From Lyophyllum atratum (taxonomy: Eukaryota > Basidiomycota > Agaricomycetes > Agaricales > Lyophyllaceae), in NCBI GenBank assembly GCA_014905825.1, contig JACGCN010000010.1, positions 1,721,987 to 1,785,986 on the forward strand: a stretch of 64,000 bases of DNA, read 5' to 3'. This document shows, in pieces, positions 33,831 through 44,852 of the stretch. The notes beneath the pieces were generated by a model. It saw only the letters and a program-made list of their open reading frames with translations, was not told where the DNA came from and searched no databases. The translations under genes were made by a program, and so were the position numbers. Every line of letters starts with the position of its first letter. The stretch's first letter is position 1.

Positions 33831-36800
33831 TCTGACGGTGAGTCATGGCCAAAATCAACCTTCAGACAGAAATATCAAAGATTTGTAGGCATATGTACGC
33901 GCACTCTCTGTAGAAGAAAACTCTCAAAGTGGTGCGAAGGCGCAGCAAGCCCTCAGGACGTTTCTCAATTCACCCTCGGAGGGCCTCACTCGAACACAGA
34001 TTGATTCGGCCTTCTCAAAACTCATGACATACCGAGTCCTTGACGTAGCGCTTTTCATAGCAGGGCGGCAACTCCGAATACCCACAGGTCATCCAACGGA
34101 CCCGAATCACCTGATTGCATCGCCCAGATTGGTGGGTGATATCGCTGCGTCGATTCTACATAATTGGAATTTAATTCAATCTCATTTGCAGCCCCTCGCT
34201 GGCCTCGTGGATTGCAACGACTTTTTGAAAAAAAAACATGAAGAGCTGGGACCATTACTCGCCAAATTGATGAATGGGCAACAGCAAGAAGAATTTTCAC
34301 AGGCCTCCCCGGCCTCTCATTCCACGTCCCATTCACACAAGTTGTTCGGACAGGTGCTGTCTCGCCATCGGCAGAAACAACTATATACCGCTCTTCTGAA
34401 CTTCGAAACCGCTGCCTTTTACCTGAGTTACCTGTTAAAAGCAAGTAGATTTGTCTTTTTTCGTGTTGTTAAGCTGGTCCTGAACGCCATTCTCAGGGAA
34501 AGCTCGACCTCCCAGAAAGAATGCAGCAGTTGCTGACTGAATTCACCAAGTGAGTTTAGATGAGCAACTTATACTCGCCTGCTTAATCGATCTCAATCCT
34601 ACAGCGAAGGAGGCGATGGTGCCTCGACGGCACCAAGTTGCAAAATTCAGCAGCTCAAATTGCCACTGCAGGTCGCCATGGCCGTGTCACCACTCTGCCT
34701 GCTCCTGAACAAGGATATGCTTGATGGCCCACCGCGCAAGCAACTATTCCAGGTAAAGTTCTCCTCATGTCCTTACGGACCATTTAGCTGATATTCGAGT
34801 AAGACTTGGGAGGACCTGGCACCTGTTCGGCGTCCCCTGGGAATTGAGAGAGTGGAACGTGAGCTTTGGGGCGTGGTATTTGATGTTGCTAGAGGGGGTG
34901 ATTGTGTCAAAAGGCTTCATCAGGCGCTTGACAAAATTTCTCGGATGAGCGTGGAGGGACATCAGTGGCTTCCTCCGATAAAGACAAATAATAACGTAGC
35001 TGCCCTGAAGCCTCCGCCTTCAACGTCATCACAAACACCCTTGTCATCGCAAACACCCTTGTCATCGCAAACACCCTCCGCCTCACAAATACCCTCATCA
35101 TCCCAAATACCCTCGTCGGAGTCCTCTGCGGGCCGCATCGTCAACCCTCGGCCGACGGCGCAATCACCAGCGCAAGAATTGACATCTCAACACGACCAGC
35201 CCCCAGCAGGCGGAGAGCTGCAAGATGCTGTCAATGAAGATCCACAAGGCCGAGATGGCGATGGTGACCAAAGTAGAGGCGGCGGCAACAATGATCAGCC
35301 CGACCACTATGGACAGCCAGGAATCGATCAAGAGATCCCAGAGATGAGCGGACAGAAGGACAGTGTTACAAACCTGGTAGGCACTGGCGACGAAGCTGCT
35401 GCCGCGCGAGACACAGGTGCCAACGTTGAGGATGACAAAGGCGACAGTGCCGCTCATCAGCCCGACAAAGATGGTTCAGGACAGGATGTCGAGATGCGAG
35501 AGAGGAATGGTGAGACAGAGGATGAAGAACAGCAGGCGGGCACCAGTGGAAACCGACATTCGGAAGAGGAAGAAGAGGAAGAAGAGGAAGAAGAGGAAGA
35601 AGAGGAAGAAGAAGCAGAAGCAGAAAAGGATAAAGAGGTCGAAGGCGGCAAAGCACACGACAGTATGGATGTCATTGACGGCGACAAAGAGCAAGAAGAT
35701 GGTGACAAAAACGAAACAGAAGGCGATGAAGAAGGCGGCGAAGCACACGACGGTATGGCTGTCATCAAGGAAAGCGCTGCGGACCCAATGTCGGGTATTG
35801 AAGATGGCCCACGGCGATCCGGTCGCTTCCAAGAGCAGTCCAAGTCACAAAAATCGGAAGTTGTCAACAATACGAAACCATTGACCAAAAGGCGTCCCAA
35901 GGGAAAAGGCAGTCGCACTGCGAAGATAAAGAAGGAAACGGTCAAGACAGAGGGCGTCTATGCAATTGACGAGGACGTCATTATCATTCCAAGACCAATT
36001 TCAACTACAAAATTGGCAGAGACAACGATCATTGATCTGACAACTTTTGAGGTAGTCGTTTCAGATTTTATCCCCGGCTACTAATGAAGCCTTTCTTCAG
36101 GATGTGGTATACAAGCAGCCAAGAGTCACCCTCAGGAGCACCAGACCGAAGGTTTCCGGTTCCAAGGAGCTACAGTACCCCATGGTGGCTGGTGGTGAAT
36201 TCAGATTCGTTCCCCAATTCCATGTAGGTTCTACCCACTATTGCTTCTCGGATTTGTAAGCTGAAAATACACAGTTTCAGGAAGAGCTGGAATGGTGGTA
36301 TCGTGTTGATGCCGCCGTCAGGGCCAGTTACGATTCTTCGGGTTTACCAGCTTACCTTGGTTCTCAGCCTGAACTCTCTCGAATCAAATGCCTGTCAAGC
36401 GCTGAGTACGACAAACTGACTCAATTGGAAGTCGCCCGGCTTTTCCGGTCTCAACACCTTGTTATATATGACATTCCCCATCCTGGGCTGAAATTCGATG
36501 TGGATGGCTTGAAACGCCTTGGTCGCCGTGTGGACAGGGATGTCCAAATTTATGGTCAGTATATTCATGCTTAGTCATTCTCCAGCCATTGACATAGCAT
36601 ATAGATCTATCCGTCCCCGTGCCCGATGACACTAGCAATAGTGTCCGTGCTAGAGTTGGGAAACCACTCGACCTCTTGCGAACGCTCAAGGAAGACCACC
36701 CAAAGGCTCTGAACGCCTTGGATTTTCCGCTCTGCGACGATCCATTCCCAGACGTCAAATTTTCAAGTGATGGGCCGGCCTGGCAATGGTGTTTAGACGA

Positions 36801-38299
36801 CTCGTTCTGCCCGCGTTCCGAGCACAAACCGATTTCGGACATCCGCTGGGGACTTGCGGCCACCGACGGTGCTTACCATGACTTCCATGCTGACACTGGG
36901 GGGTACTGTACCTTTGTGCAGCCGGATTCAGGAAGGAAGATTTGGCTCCTGCTGAGTCCCAAGAAGGGTAATCGTTTCGATTTCCTTGCTCGTATTCAAG
37001 TCTTTGTGCACAATTTCTCCCCCGACCTACCTAATCCTGAAGACTGGGAATATGACCTGGTGGTGCTGACCCCAGGAATGCAACTGTGAGTTCCGTCTCT
37101 TTGTTACTGTCCCTCTCTCTCTCTCACCTGACCAACAGGGTGATGAGGCCAAACACTATTCATGCGGTCTTGACTCCTGATGCCAGTATATGCCGTGGCG
37201 GCCACTTCTATGCCACAGCAACGATCCGAGACTCTGTATATGGTCTATACCACACCTTCGTCGCTAGCAGTTACATAACAAATGCCCTTCACAAATCCGC
37301 ATCAGAGCAGATGTTGATGAGAATGCTCCGTTTCTTCCATCACCGTCTCACAACAGCTCGGGATACCAAAGCAGGTGAGTCTTGATATGTCTGCAGCATC
37401 GTATTTACAGCTCACAGCTACCTACAGCGGAACAAAAAGAATTCGAATCAGAAGAGGCAGACGATGCCGCACACCTTCCTGATATGAACACCTTCGACGG
37501 CCTTCTAGACCTCCTCTGCCTATGCAACTTCTTCGAGATGCAGAGTGTACTCTCTGACTGGATGTATAAAGCATCTCATCACCGTACAGCAGAGCGGAAA
37601 CGGCATGTCAGGAATCGGGCGCTAGCTCGTCAGGTTGTGCAATGGGTGTTCTCCAACTACGACATCTTTGATCTCAGTGATCGTCATATTCCCCAGGAAG
37701 AAGCGCTGGAATCAATCCCTCATACGTTCTTCGCCACTCAAGCACGTGCATTGATATGTTATAAGGAATTGGCATCTCGCGAGATGGTGGAACCAGAAAT
37801 ATCTCGCTGCACTCCTATCCGAGTGAAAAGCGCGATTGAAGACCTTATCCGTGACAGTGTTTACCAAGATGCTTACGAGGCCATCTGCAAGAAAGAAGTG
37901 GACACTTTTGCTTGGATGGGACCGGAATATAGGGTGGTTCGGCGTGCAATATTCACACCTGGTGAGCCTTTTTTTTCTCCCTAATAGATAGTCGTGCTGG
38001 TGAGCTAATATTAAGCCTGTGAAGTGGATCGGAGCATCGGAGGAGAAACATGGGATGACCTGAAGTTCAATGAGAAAGTCGAGGCTTACCTGACGGCAAG
38101 CCACCAAGACGAAGATAAAGGCGACAGCGCACCTCCAGCCTCTAACAAGCGTATGCGCTCTGCTGATGACTCTGGTGGCGCGGATGATGATAGCAGTGAT
38201 GATGAAGAGGATCCAGATGAACCAGAAGATCCAGAAGACAGCATGGATGACTACGTCGCTGATCGTCCCCGGAGTCGTAAGAAACCCAGGAGAAGTTGA
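33664..38299 (+). CDS. JmjC-domain protein (Fe(II)/2-oxoglutarate dioxygenase)
   Basis: Probable histone demethylase or protein hydroxylase of the expanded Agaricomycete JmjC family. Exon 1 is 33664-33837 (MTSYARVVADAKSLGAGAEH); later exons join in phase through a GC-AG intron at 34441-34496 and normal introns. The N-terminal third is low complexity: SQTP repeats near 35030-35110 and a run of about 15 Glu coded by GAA/GAG near 35566-35612. The JmjC fold begins near 36600 (VPDDTSNSVRARVGKPLDLL). Iron ligands: H and D of GAYHDFHADTGG (36886-36894) and H of RPNTIHAVLT (37161). GRKIWLL may supply the 2-oxoglutarate lysine. The C-terminus is helical, then acidic and basic (SDDEEDPDEPEDPEDS, RPRSRKKPRRS), fitting a nuclear protein. 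About 1,350-1,400 residues. The first exon is less certain because it lies in repeat R3. Confidence 0.85.
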
Positions 38300-38591
38300 A
38301 TCACCCTCTATCTTTTCCCAGTCTATGATCCCTTGTTGACATGCGTCTGCACAATATTATGTACTGTATCTACTTGAATATTCACTCTAATTGATGTTGC
38401 GCCTTCATTTTGGCCACCCGTTCTCATCTTTAGTTTGGTCGCTTGTGGCGCAGCAGCGACAATGAAGGAAAATTGCACAGCCACTCCGGAGTCTGCCATA
38501 CTTATTGGTTATGCATGGGCTAAGTACAAGTAGATGATGCCAAGTGGTCACTTTTTTTACAAATGCGATAAATCTACAACCAATCAAATAA

Positions 38592-39232
38592 CTATGTCTC
38601 ATGGAAACGTGCCTCACTCTGACGTAGCAAGTGCAAAACATCCTCAAAACCCCACAGCTTGTGCTCTACAGGCGTGTAGATCCAACAGGACTGGCAGGCT
38701 GGGCATGCATTTCCGTATTGTTTCCATGTCATGATGCAGCTCAGACAGAAGAGATGGCCACATGGGAGCCTGCAAAAAGTGACATCGTAATTAGTGCTTC
38801 AAGCAATGTAGCCATGACGGAAGCACACCTAGCAGGTTGATGCAGAGGGCTATAACAAATGTTACACTCTGTAAAGGTATACATCGCTTGGACGATCTGC
38901 GCAATTCGTTAGCCTTTCGAAGGATCTGCTGGTCTTCCTACTACATACCTCCCGTAGAAATTTTATTTCATCCTGTTGTTGCGCATGCACAAGGGCTCGA
39001 ACGTGCTGAATCTTGTTGAGGTCGGCCTGAAATTGATCATATTCCGTTTGCAGCATGAGCTATATACGTTTCATGAGGCTAAACCGGTTTGAAATGAGCA
39101 ACCTGACGACCCCACCTTGACAGGGAGGTTGAAAGGTGGGAGAATCTTGAAGGTAACAGGGAAGTTAGAAGCTGGAGGTATTTCGAAGGCTGTGGAGGTT
39201 CGCATTCGCAAGGTATTGAGTACTCTCAACAT
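38592..39232 (-). CDS. Short RING-finger protein
   Basis: Likely E3 ubiquitin ligase. ATG at 39232 (MLRVLNTLRMRTSTAFEIPP); exons in phase give a helical linker (LQTEYDQFQADLNKIQHVRA), then IVQAMYTFTECNICYSPLHQ, PARLPCGHLFCLSCIMTW and NACPACQSCW, a complete C3HC4 ligand set. It ends VEHKLWGFEDVLHLLRQSEA... with TAG at 38594-38592. The last intron splits the finger at the same place as in the RING gene at 21753-23622, and the tails are alike (VL.LLR), so the two are paralogues; this one has lost most of the coiled coil. It is convergent with the JmjC gene, whose stop lies about 290 bp away. Confidence 0.78.
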
Positions 39233-40336
39233 GTCGCGGGGCAGGGGAAAGATAGCAAGCACCCTGCCAGCCACATGTGCCACTACTTAAACTACGATGT
39301 CCTTTGTTACTAGTAAGTGATCATGTCCTCGGTAGGGAGACTGAACAAAGGATTGTAGAGGGCTCCGCCAATGGAAGCGATGACGCACGTGGTGTTGTTT
39401 TCTTCAGGGATAACTTTGGGTACTAGTATATCGCAGGACGATAACTACTCTACAATGCGGTGGCAGTGAATACTATATATGCGCTAAAAGTTTGGAAGAT
39501 AATGGGGATGGAGTGAGTCGTACTCGGACAGTGGCAGAAAACTTAAACGCTTGGGGGCCCGGGTAGTGCACGTGAATGATAAGGTCATGTGCTTCGTGGC
39601 TCCAAATCTATTTGAATTTCGCCGACATGACTAGCCCCACCTTGTCTCTTCAGCGTCTCCCTCAACTCCTCCGCATATCTGGCGAACAATACGTAACTTG
39701 CAGGCCGGATGGTTTGGGTACCATCCACGGCAGCCCCGCCATGATAGATATTCAAGCCGCTTACCCGGCCAGAACTTCTATCGGCTGCTGCTAAAACTGG
39801 TCGACGACCAGATACCCACCTTGTTTCGTCAGCGTCTCCAAGGCCGTTCGAACGATATGAACTACGCAAGGAGACCGACTCCTTCACGTTTTCCTGGTGA
39901 AGCAGCTCTGCCCCCTCCCAACCCCTTCCACGCACTTGCCCTGACTTGACATGTCTTCATCTGGGCTTGCCCAGAGAAGCGCGTTCCCTCCTTCTGGACT
40001 CAAGCTCTCTTACGGTAGTGACCAGTCGTGGGAAAGTAAACTTGATTGAGAAGCATCGCGCAAAAATGAACTGACTATCGCCCGATGATGCTTAACATGG
40101 CTTGGATCTTGTAGGACGTTGCTAGGTAGAAGTTCCACCCTGTCCGTCCAAATTCGCCTTTGTTTGCCCTCACCCTCCTTGTCAGTGACCAATCGCCTAT
40201 CACATCCAGGCTCTCACTCCAGGAAGGCAAGATTTACGGACTCATTCAACTGTCTTTCGCGATAACGATAAGATAAGATTTGGATAAGATCATCTTGGTA
40301 GGCTATGTATCCCTTTGTCCCTCGCCACTCCTCCAG
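39233..40336. other. Intergenic with a TIR-element remnant
   Basis: 39935-39990 matches the right terminal repeat of the element at 26955-27371 (CATCTGGGCTTGCCCAGAGAA). Two similar short blocks near 39640-39665 and 39820-39840 (TC..CAGCGTCTCC) hint at an older internal duplication. No gene seen. Confidence 0.5.
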
Positions 40337-40345
40337 TATAAAAGG
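40337..40345 (+). promoter_or_regulatory. TATA box of the F-box gene
   Basis: TATAAAAGG, 129 bp before the ATG at 40466. Confidence 0.55.
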
Positions 40346-40465
40346 CGCTGTGACATCACCCTTTCTCCTTACTTTCTCCTCACCGCGGTCATTAGGTACT
40401 TATGTGAAAGGTTTTCTGTGTTGCCTATCTGATCCAGTTCACAGGCAGTCGGCACAAGTCCAGCT

Positions 40466-41857
40466 ATGTCGATATCACGTTCCTCCGCCCGTCTCAAGGA
40501 GAAGTCTTTATCTAACGTTGGCAACAAGCGTCTTCTCGAAGTTTCCACCAGCCATTCCTCTTCAAATGTCGGCTCGCGGATCTTAACAAGGGTATATGCT
40601 CGCGGTCTGCAAGGCAGGTTGCAAACCATGTGTGTTATGCCCCTCGACATATGGTTGGAGATATTCCGGTACCTCAGACCCGTGGATCTTCTCCAGATCT
40701 CGCGGTCATGTAAGATGTGTCGCGAGATGCTTTTGGATCCATCAGCCACATCTGCTTGGAGGGCGGTAGGTTACATCAAGTTGTTCAGCCTGAGTTTAAC
40801 ATCTGATCATGCTCGCCCCAGGCCTTCAACAACCTCGATCATCCTCCCCTCCTCTACCTGCAGACATGAGTTTCGCTCAATATGCTGGCTTAGTATATGG
40901 GCGTTATTGTCACGTCAGTTTCGGTGCTCATGCGACCATTATTCACACCTAATCACAGCACTTTCATCCGACACGACAGGAATGCGCTACCCCTAACGCA
41001 AAGTACGTGCACTGGGCAGCTAGACTTCGTTTTTGCAAACTGTGTTGCTATTCGAAGTGCGTCTCATTTTATTGTAAGCCCCAAGAAGCTCTGACATGCT
41101 ATTTCAGAATTTTTCTTCCAAAAGATGATCATCGTTACGCAAAGGACTTAACCCCCATGTGGCGCCTTACATCCGGTTCGTCTTCTGTGGTACTAATTGC
41201 CGCTGCGGCTCAAGACTGACTGACAAGATCCAAACACAGGTTCTCGCGTTCTTGATTATTACTTAATCGACGAGTTCGCGCTGATGGCTGAAAAGATTGA
41301 GGATCTCAAAGGATCGGAGCTGGCATTGTTTTTTGAAGCACGATCACAGCGTGTAAAGGAAAGACTGGCGGTGAGCTTTGTTCCATCGTTTTCTTACTAA
41401 TATCGAATGGAACTTTTGAAGCACGCCTCTTTATGTAAAAAATGGATGGTCGCTGAAGAGAAGAGGCGTGATACTCAACTTGAGGAGATTCGCAAGAGAA
41501 GAATATCCACGTGAGTTGAGCTCATTCGTTTCGTTTTGGAATCAATGGCATATCTCTGGTTCACAGAATCGTCGAGAGGCTCAAGGCAGAAGGCAAGCCT
41601 AGATATGTGTCTTATGTCATGATACTAATGATCCCTTTATAGGATGGGGGAGCGAGCTCAGCGTTTTCCATATAAACGGTCTATACGGAATTCCCGGTGT
41701 GAACGTGGCCCAAGACCTCACCGACAGAAGTAAGTTCAGCTTCGTTCGTTGTGCTATTAATTTTGACATATTACCGCCTTTGATAGCATGGTCCATTATC
41801 CGCCGCAAGGTCATCCACCCTCTTAAGAAAATCAGGGAAAACCGTTTCAAAGAGTGA
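40466..41857 (+). CDS. F-box protein
   Basis: Probable SCF substrate adaptor. ATG at 40466 (MSISRSSARLKEKSLSNVGN). The F-box at residues ~58-100 reads MPLDIWLEIFRYLRPVDLLQ ISRSCKMCREMLL, then SATSAWRAVG across an intron, ADMSFAQYAGLVYGRYCH, and a small cysteine knuckle (RLRFCKLCCYSK) as in other mushroom F-box proteins. Further exons code DYYLIDEFALMAEKIEDLKG, a basic helix (WMVAEEKRRDTQLEEIRKRR) and a C-terminus ending HPLKKIRENRFKE with TGA at 41855-41857. The intron at 41593-41642 uses a GC donor. It ends 82 bp from the convergent Ulp1 gene. Confidence 0.82.
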
Positions 41858-41939
41858 TGTACCTCGGTCATTGTGAAGGAGGATGACTGGGTAGGTGAGG
41901 AATACACATTTTTATGACCACGACATGTACATAGCCCCA

Positions 41940-44050
41940 TTACATGTATGTATTCTCTTGTAAAGGATGGACTTCGTCCAATAGCTGGAGCCTAAATATG
42001 TCAAGATTAGGCACACCTACTGGAATATGAGTGTTCGGATGTAACGACGCGTCGTTGATGCCTGGTCCATTTTGAAGATGTCGCGCGAACATGATAGTGT
42101 ACACCCCACAATCAAATGTGTTACCTTGGAAAGGGACCTTATGTAACATCCCAGTTAGATCCTTGTCCCACATTAAGAAAGGATAGTGTACCCTATAATG
42201 CGGCAAACATTCAAAGAGACTTAAATCCAAATTCAATTTGAACTTTTTGTTTATTTTGGCAATAAATGCACGCACACCCTAGTCGGTAAGTCATTCAGAG
42301 CGAACATCTCCGCACAGACCATTCTTGCAACCTACCAGTATGATAGGTGCATGGATACTTGTTCGCCAGTTTCTATCGCCTATGTCTTCGTGATAATTCG
42401 AACGTAAGCTGTCGAGAATATGAATAGTGCGCTTCTCCAAATCCGCATGAGCTAAAACCCAATGTTGTCGGGAAAGATTGACGGGAATGAGAATGGTTTT
42501 GAGTGACTGGATTGCGTTAGGAATCTAGCAAAATTCGCGAGTGTATTTAGAATGTACTTGACTGAAATGGACGGTGTACTACTTGCCTGCTGGCCCTGCC
42601 ATTTCCATGCCTGATCCCATATCTGTGCTTCGGGTGGATCTTGAAGAAATTTGGTATAGAAGAGTGGAGAAAGGCATAGAACAGAAGGGGGCGGGGGTGG
42701 ATGTGATATGAAGTGTTCCAAGAGAACGTCGTTCAGCCAAGCCTTAGGCTTGAGCAGTTTGATATCATTGCACACAAGCTTTCCGAACTTCCAGTCTGCT
42801 TCTATTTCGCCCGTTCTCTGTAGTTCGTACGCATGTTAGAAAATGACGCATATTTATGAAAGAAGGGATTCACATCTATCAGGATACTCGTGATGCCGGC
42901 TGAGGGCGTTAAAAGCCATAATCTCACAGCGGTGTCTATGAGACGATGCTGGGCATCCAGGATGGTGTTTAAGCGTAAGAAGTTGATATGATTAAGCCTC
43001 ATATCAAGGACAATGCCTTGAGAAACGTGCGGCGTCCAAGTTTGGAATTAAACTCTCACATCGTACCCTGATGCCTCTACTGAGGATGTAGGCAGACTGC
43101 GAGCGGTTTTGCCAGATCTTAATTTCTCGGAAGCGAGCCAGGCTTCCTGTCGCAAGCTTGGTTCGTATCGAGTGCTCAGTTTCAATCAGCCAATGGTCAA
43201 GACAAGAACTGTTGTGCAACAGCTCAGAAGGTAGCCGGCAGCCGTGAATCCAGTCATCAATCTCTCCTTGCAATGTTAATAATTGCTCGATCAACTTGAC
43301 TGGTAAGGGTGTTCCTGCGGTAATCCCTAGAGCGTCCTTATCAAGTGATATTGGAGAAAGGGTTGAGGATGAAACAGCCGGAGTCGTAGCGACCGTATGG
43401 GAGACTTCATTGCGAGCGGAAGAAGACAAAACGGGTGACGGCAAAGCAGCTTGAGTCAAGGCGGCCGGTCGGGAGACCTCAGCGAAAGTACCAAGAATTT
43501 CGCTCTTGAGCGAAGGATTAGGAATGAGTGACGGCACATCGGCCTGAGTCGTATCGATTGGCCGGGAGACTTCAGCAGGAGTACTAAGGGTGTCGCTCTC
43601 TAACAATGCACAAGTGGAAAAAGGTGAGGGCGGTGCAGTCTGAGTCCTAGTGACTGGTGCAGAAGCTCCAGCAAGCACAGGAATGGTCTCCTGTTCAAGG
43701 ACGGTCGCAGCAGGATGTAAAGGAGTCGGAGTAGCCCGCGGCCATTCAATCGTTCGCAAGACGGGCATTATTCCCGCCTCTGCATTTCTGGAAATGTACT
43801 CAGTAATTGGAAGAATGGGGTCAGTCCTTATCATACTTTCTCTGCGTCTCCGCCTTTCGTTCATGTTCCAATCGGCGCTTCTTGACGCGGAATTCTTTTC
43901 TGGCTTCTGGACTGGTCACAATGTTGGGTCAAAGCATGAAGAAACAAGATTGCAACGGGCTAACGTCATCTTTGCCATCCTTTCCTGACCTCTTAGTGTA
44001 CTGGAAGGAATCAATTTCCCATTAACATCGACTCGTTTTGATGGAGCCAT
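41940..44050 (-). CDS. Ulp1-type (C48) cysteine protease
   Basis: SUMO- or ubiquitin-like-specific protease. ATG at 44050 (MAPSKRVDVNGKLIPSSTLR); a ~290-residue N-terminal region contains imperfect repeats of about 35 residues (TPAEVSRP...TQADVPS, TFAEVSRP...TQAALPS) and is probably disordered. The C48 domain starts with LKPKAWLNDVLLEHFISH. The catalytic set is complete: His in SRQHWVLAH (42464-42462), Asp in TIHILDSL (42413-42411), Gln and Cys in FQGNTFDCGVYTIM (Cys 42110-42108). C48 proteases in mushroom genomes are often carried by DNA transposons, so a transposon origin is possible, but no transposase lies beside it. The splice between the N-terminal exon and the helical segment near 43000 is not settled. 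Confidence 0.8.
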
Positions 44051-44128
44051 GATATATCGGGGATACGATGAAGACTGTCGATGAGTGTCTAAGGTAGAGG
44101 CTCTCATAACGGCCCTGACGGCCACCCG

Positions 44129-44212
44129 TGACGGCCCTCACAGCCACCATGACGGCCCTCACAGCCACCATGACGGCCCTCACAGCCACTATGACGGCTC
44201 TCACAGCCACGG
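44129..44212. repeat. Four-copy 21-bp minisatellite
   Basis: Unit TGACGGCCCTCACAGCCACCA at 44129, 44150, 44171 and 44192, with a decayed unit before it. It sits 80-160 bp upstream of the Ulp1 start codon, thus in or near its promoter. Confidence 0.95.
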
Positions 44213-44852
44213 CAGCCGTCTAAGAATGATGTATGTAAGCCCTGAAGTTCTTCTCCGACAGCTACAGCAATCGAGCGGGCTCACCGGCTGAGAATTAGTT
44301 CTAAGTCATCACCGAATACATCTATTCACGTCCTACATACGAACACTGGATACATATGGAAAGCCGGACGGTCGCGCTCACTTTACGGAGGGCTCGGCGA
44401 GGATCATTCGCTTGTCATTCGCAGCTTCCTTCTCTTCAAATGCTCGTTCTTCGCAATAGACGTGCGGGCAACCGCGAGCCGTGGAAACTATGACGTGTCT
44501 AACTTGCGCAAAGGTGGATTTTGCGCGTTGTAGGCACGTCATAATTCCCACGCCCGCATGAACGAGAACTGACTGACACGAGAGAAAGAAAATGGGCACG
44601 CCGTGCTACGCCGTGGCGGTCAGTCTTCGACTCATGCCTGCTGCCTCCACCTGACAGACGCCTGCCACCAAAAAAAAATCGCGAACACAGCCTGCTTGAG
44701 ACTAAGGAGCTGGAGATTGATTCATAGTTGTCATCATAAGAAAACTGTTGGGTAACCTGATGGCAGTACATGTTCTCAGACGGTCGGCAGAGCGCGACCG
44801 TCTGGCTTTCCATAGATACACTGAAGGGAACTTTTACGTGTAACCTACGACG
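44213..44852. other. Intergenic, no gene seen
   Basis: 3' flank of the TET/JBP-chromodomain gene and promoter side of the Ulp1 gene. Open frames lack domains. Confidence 0.5.

Noticed and set aside
35417..35945. Long frames of Lys/Arg or Ser over the acidic repeat region on both strands
   Set aside because: Shadows of the GAA/GAG repeat in the JmjC gene; low-complexity translation only.
44022..44210. Frame coding a regular VRAVMVA-type repeat on the minus strand
   Set aside because: Direct translation of the 21-bp minisatellite upstream of a real start codon.
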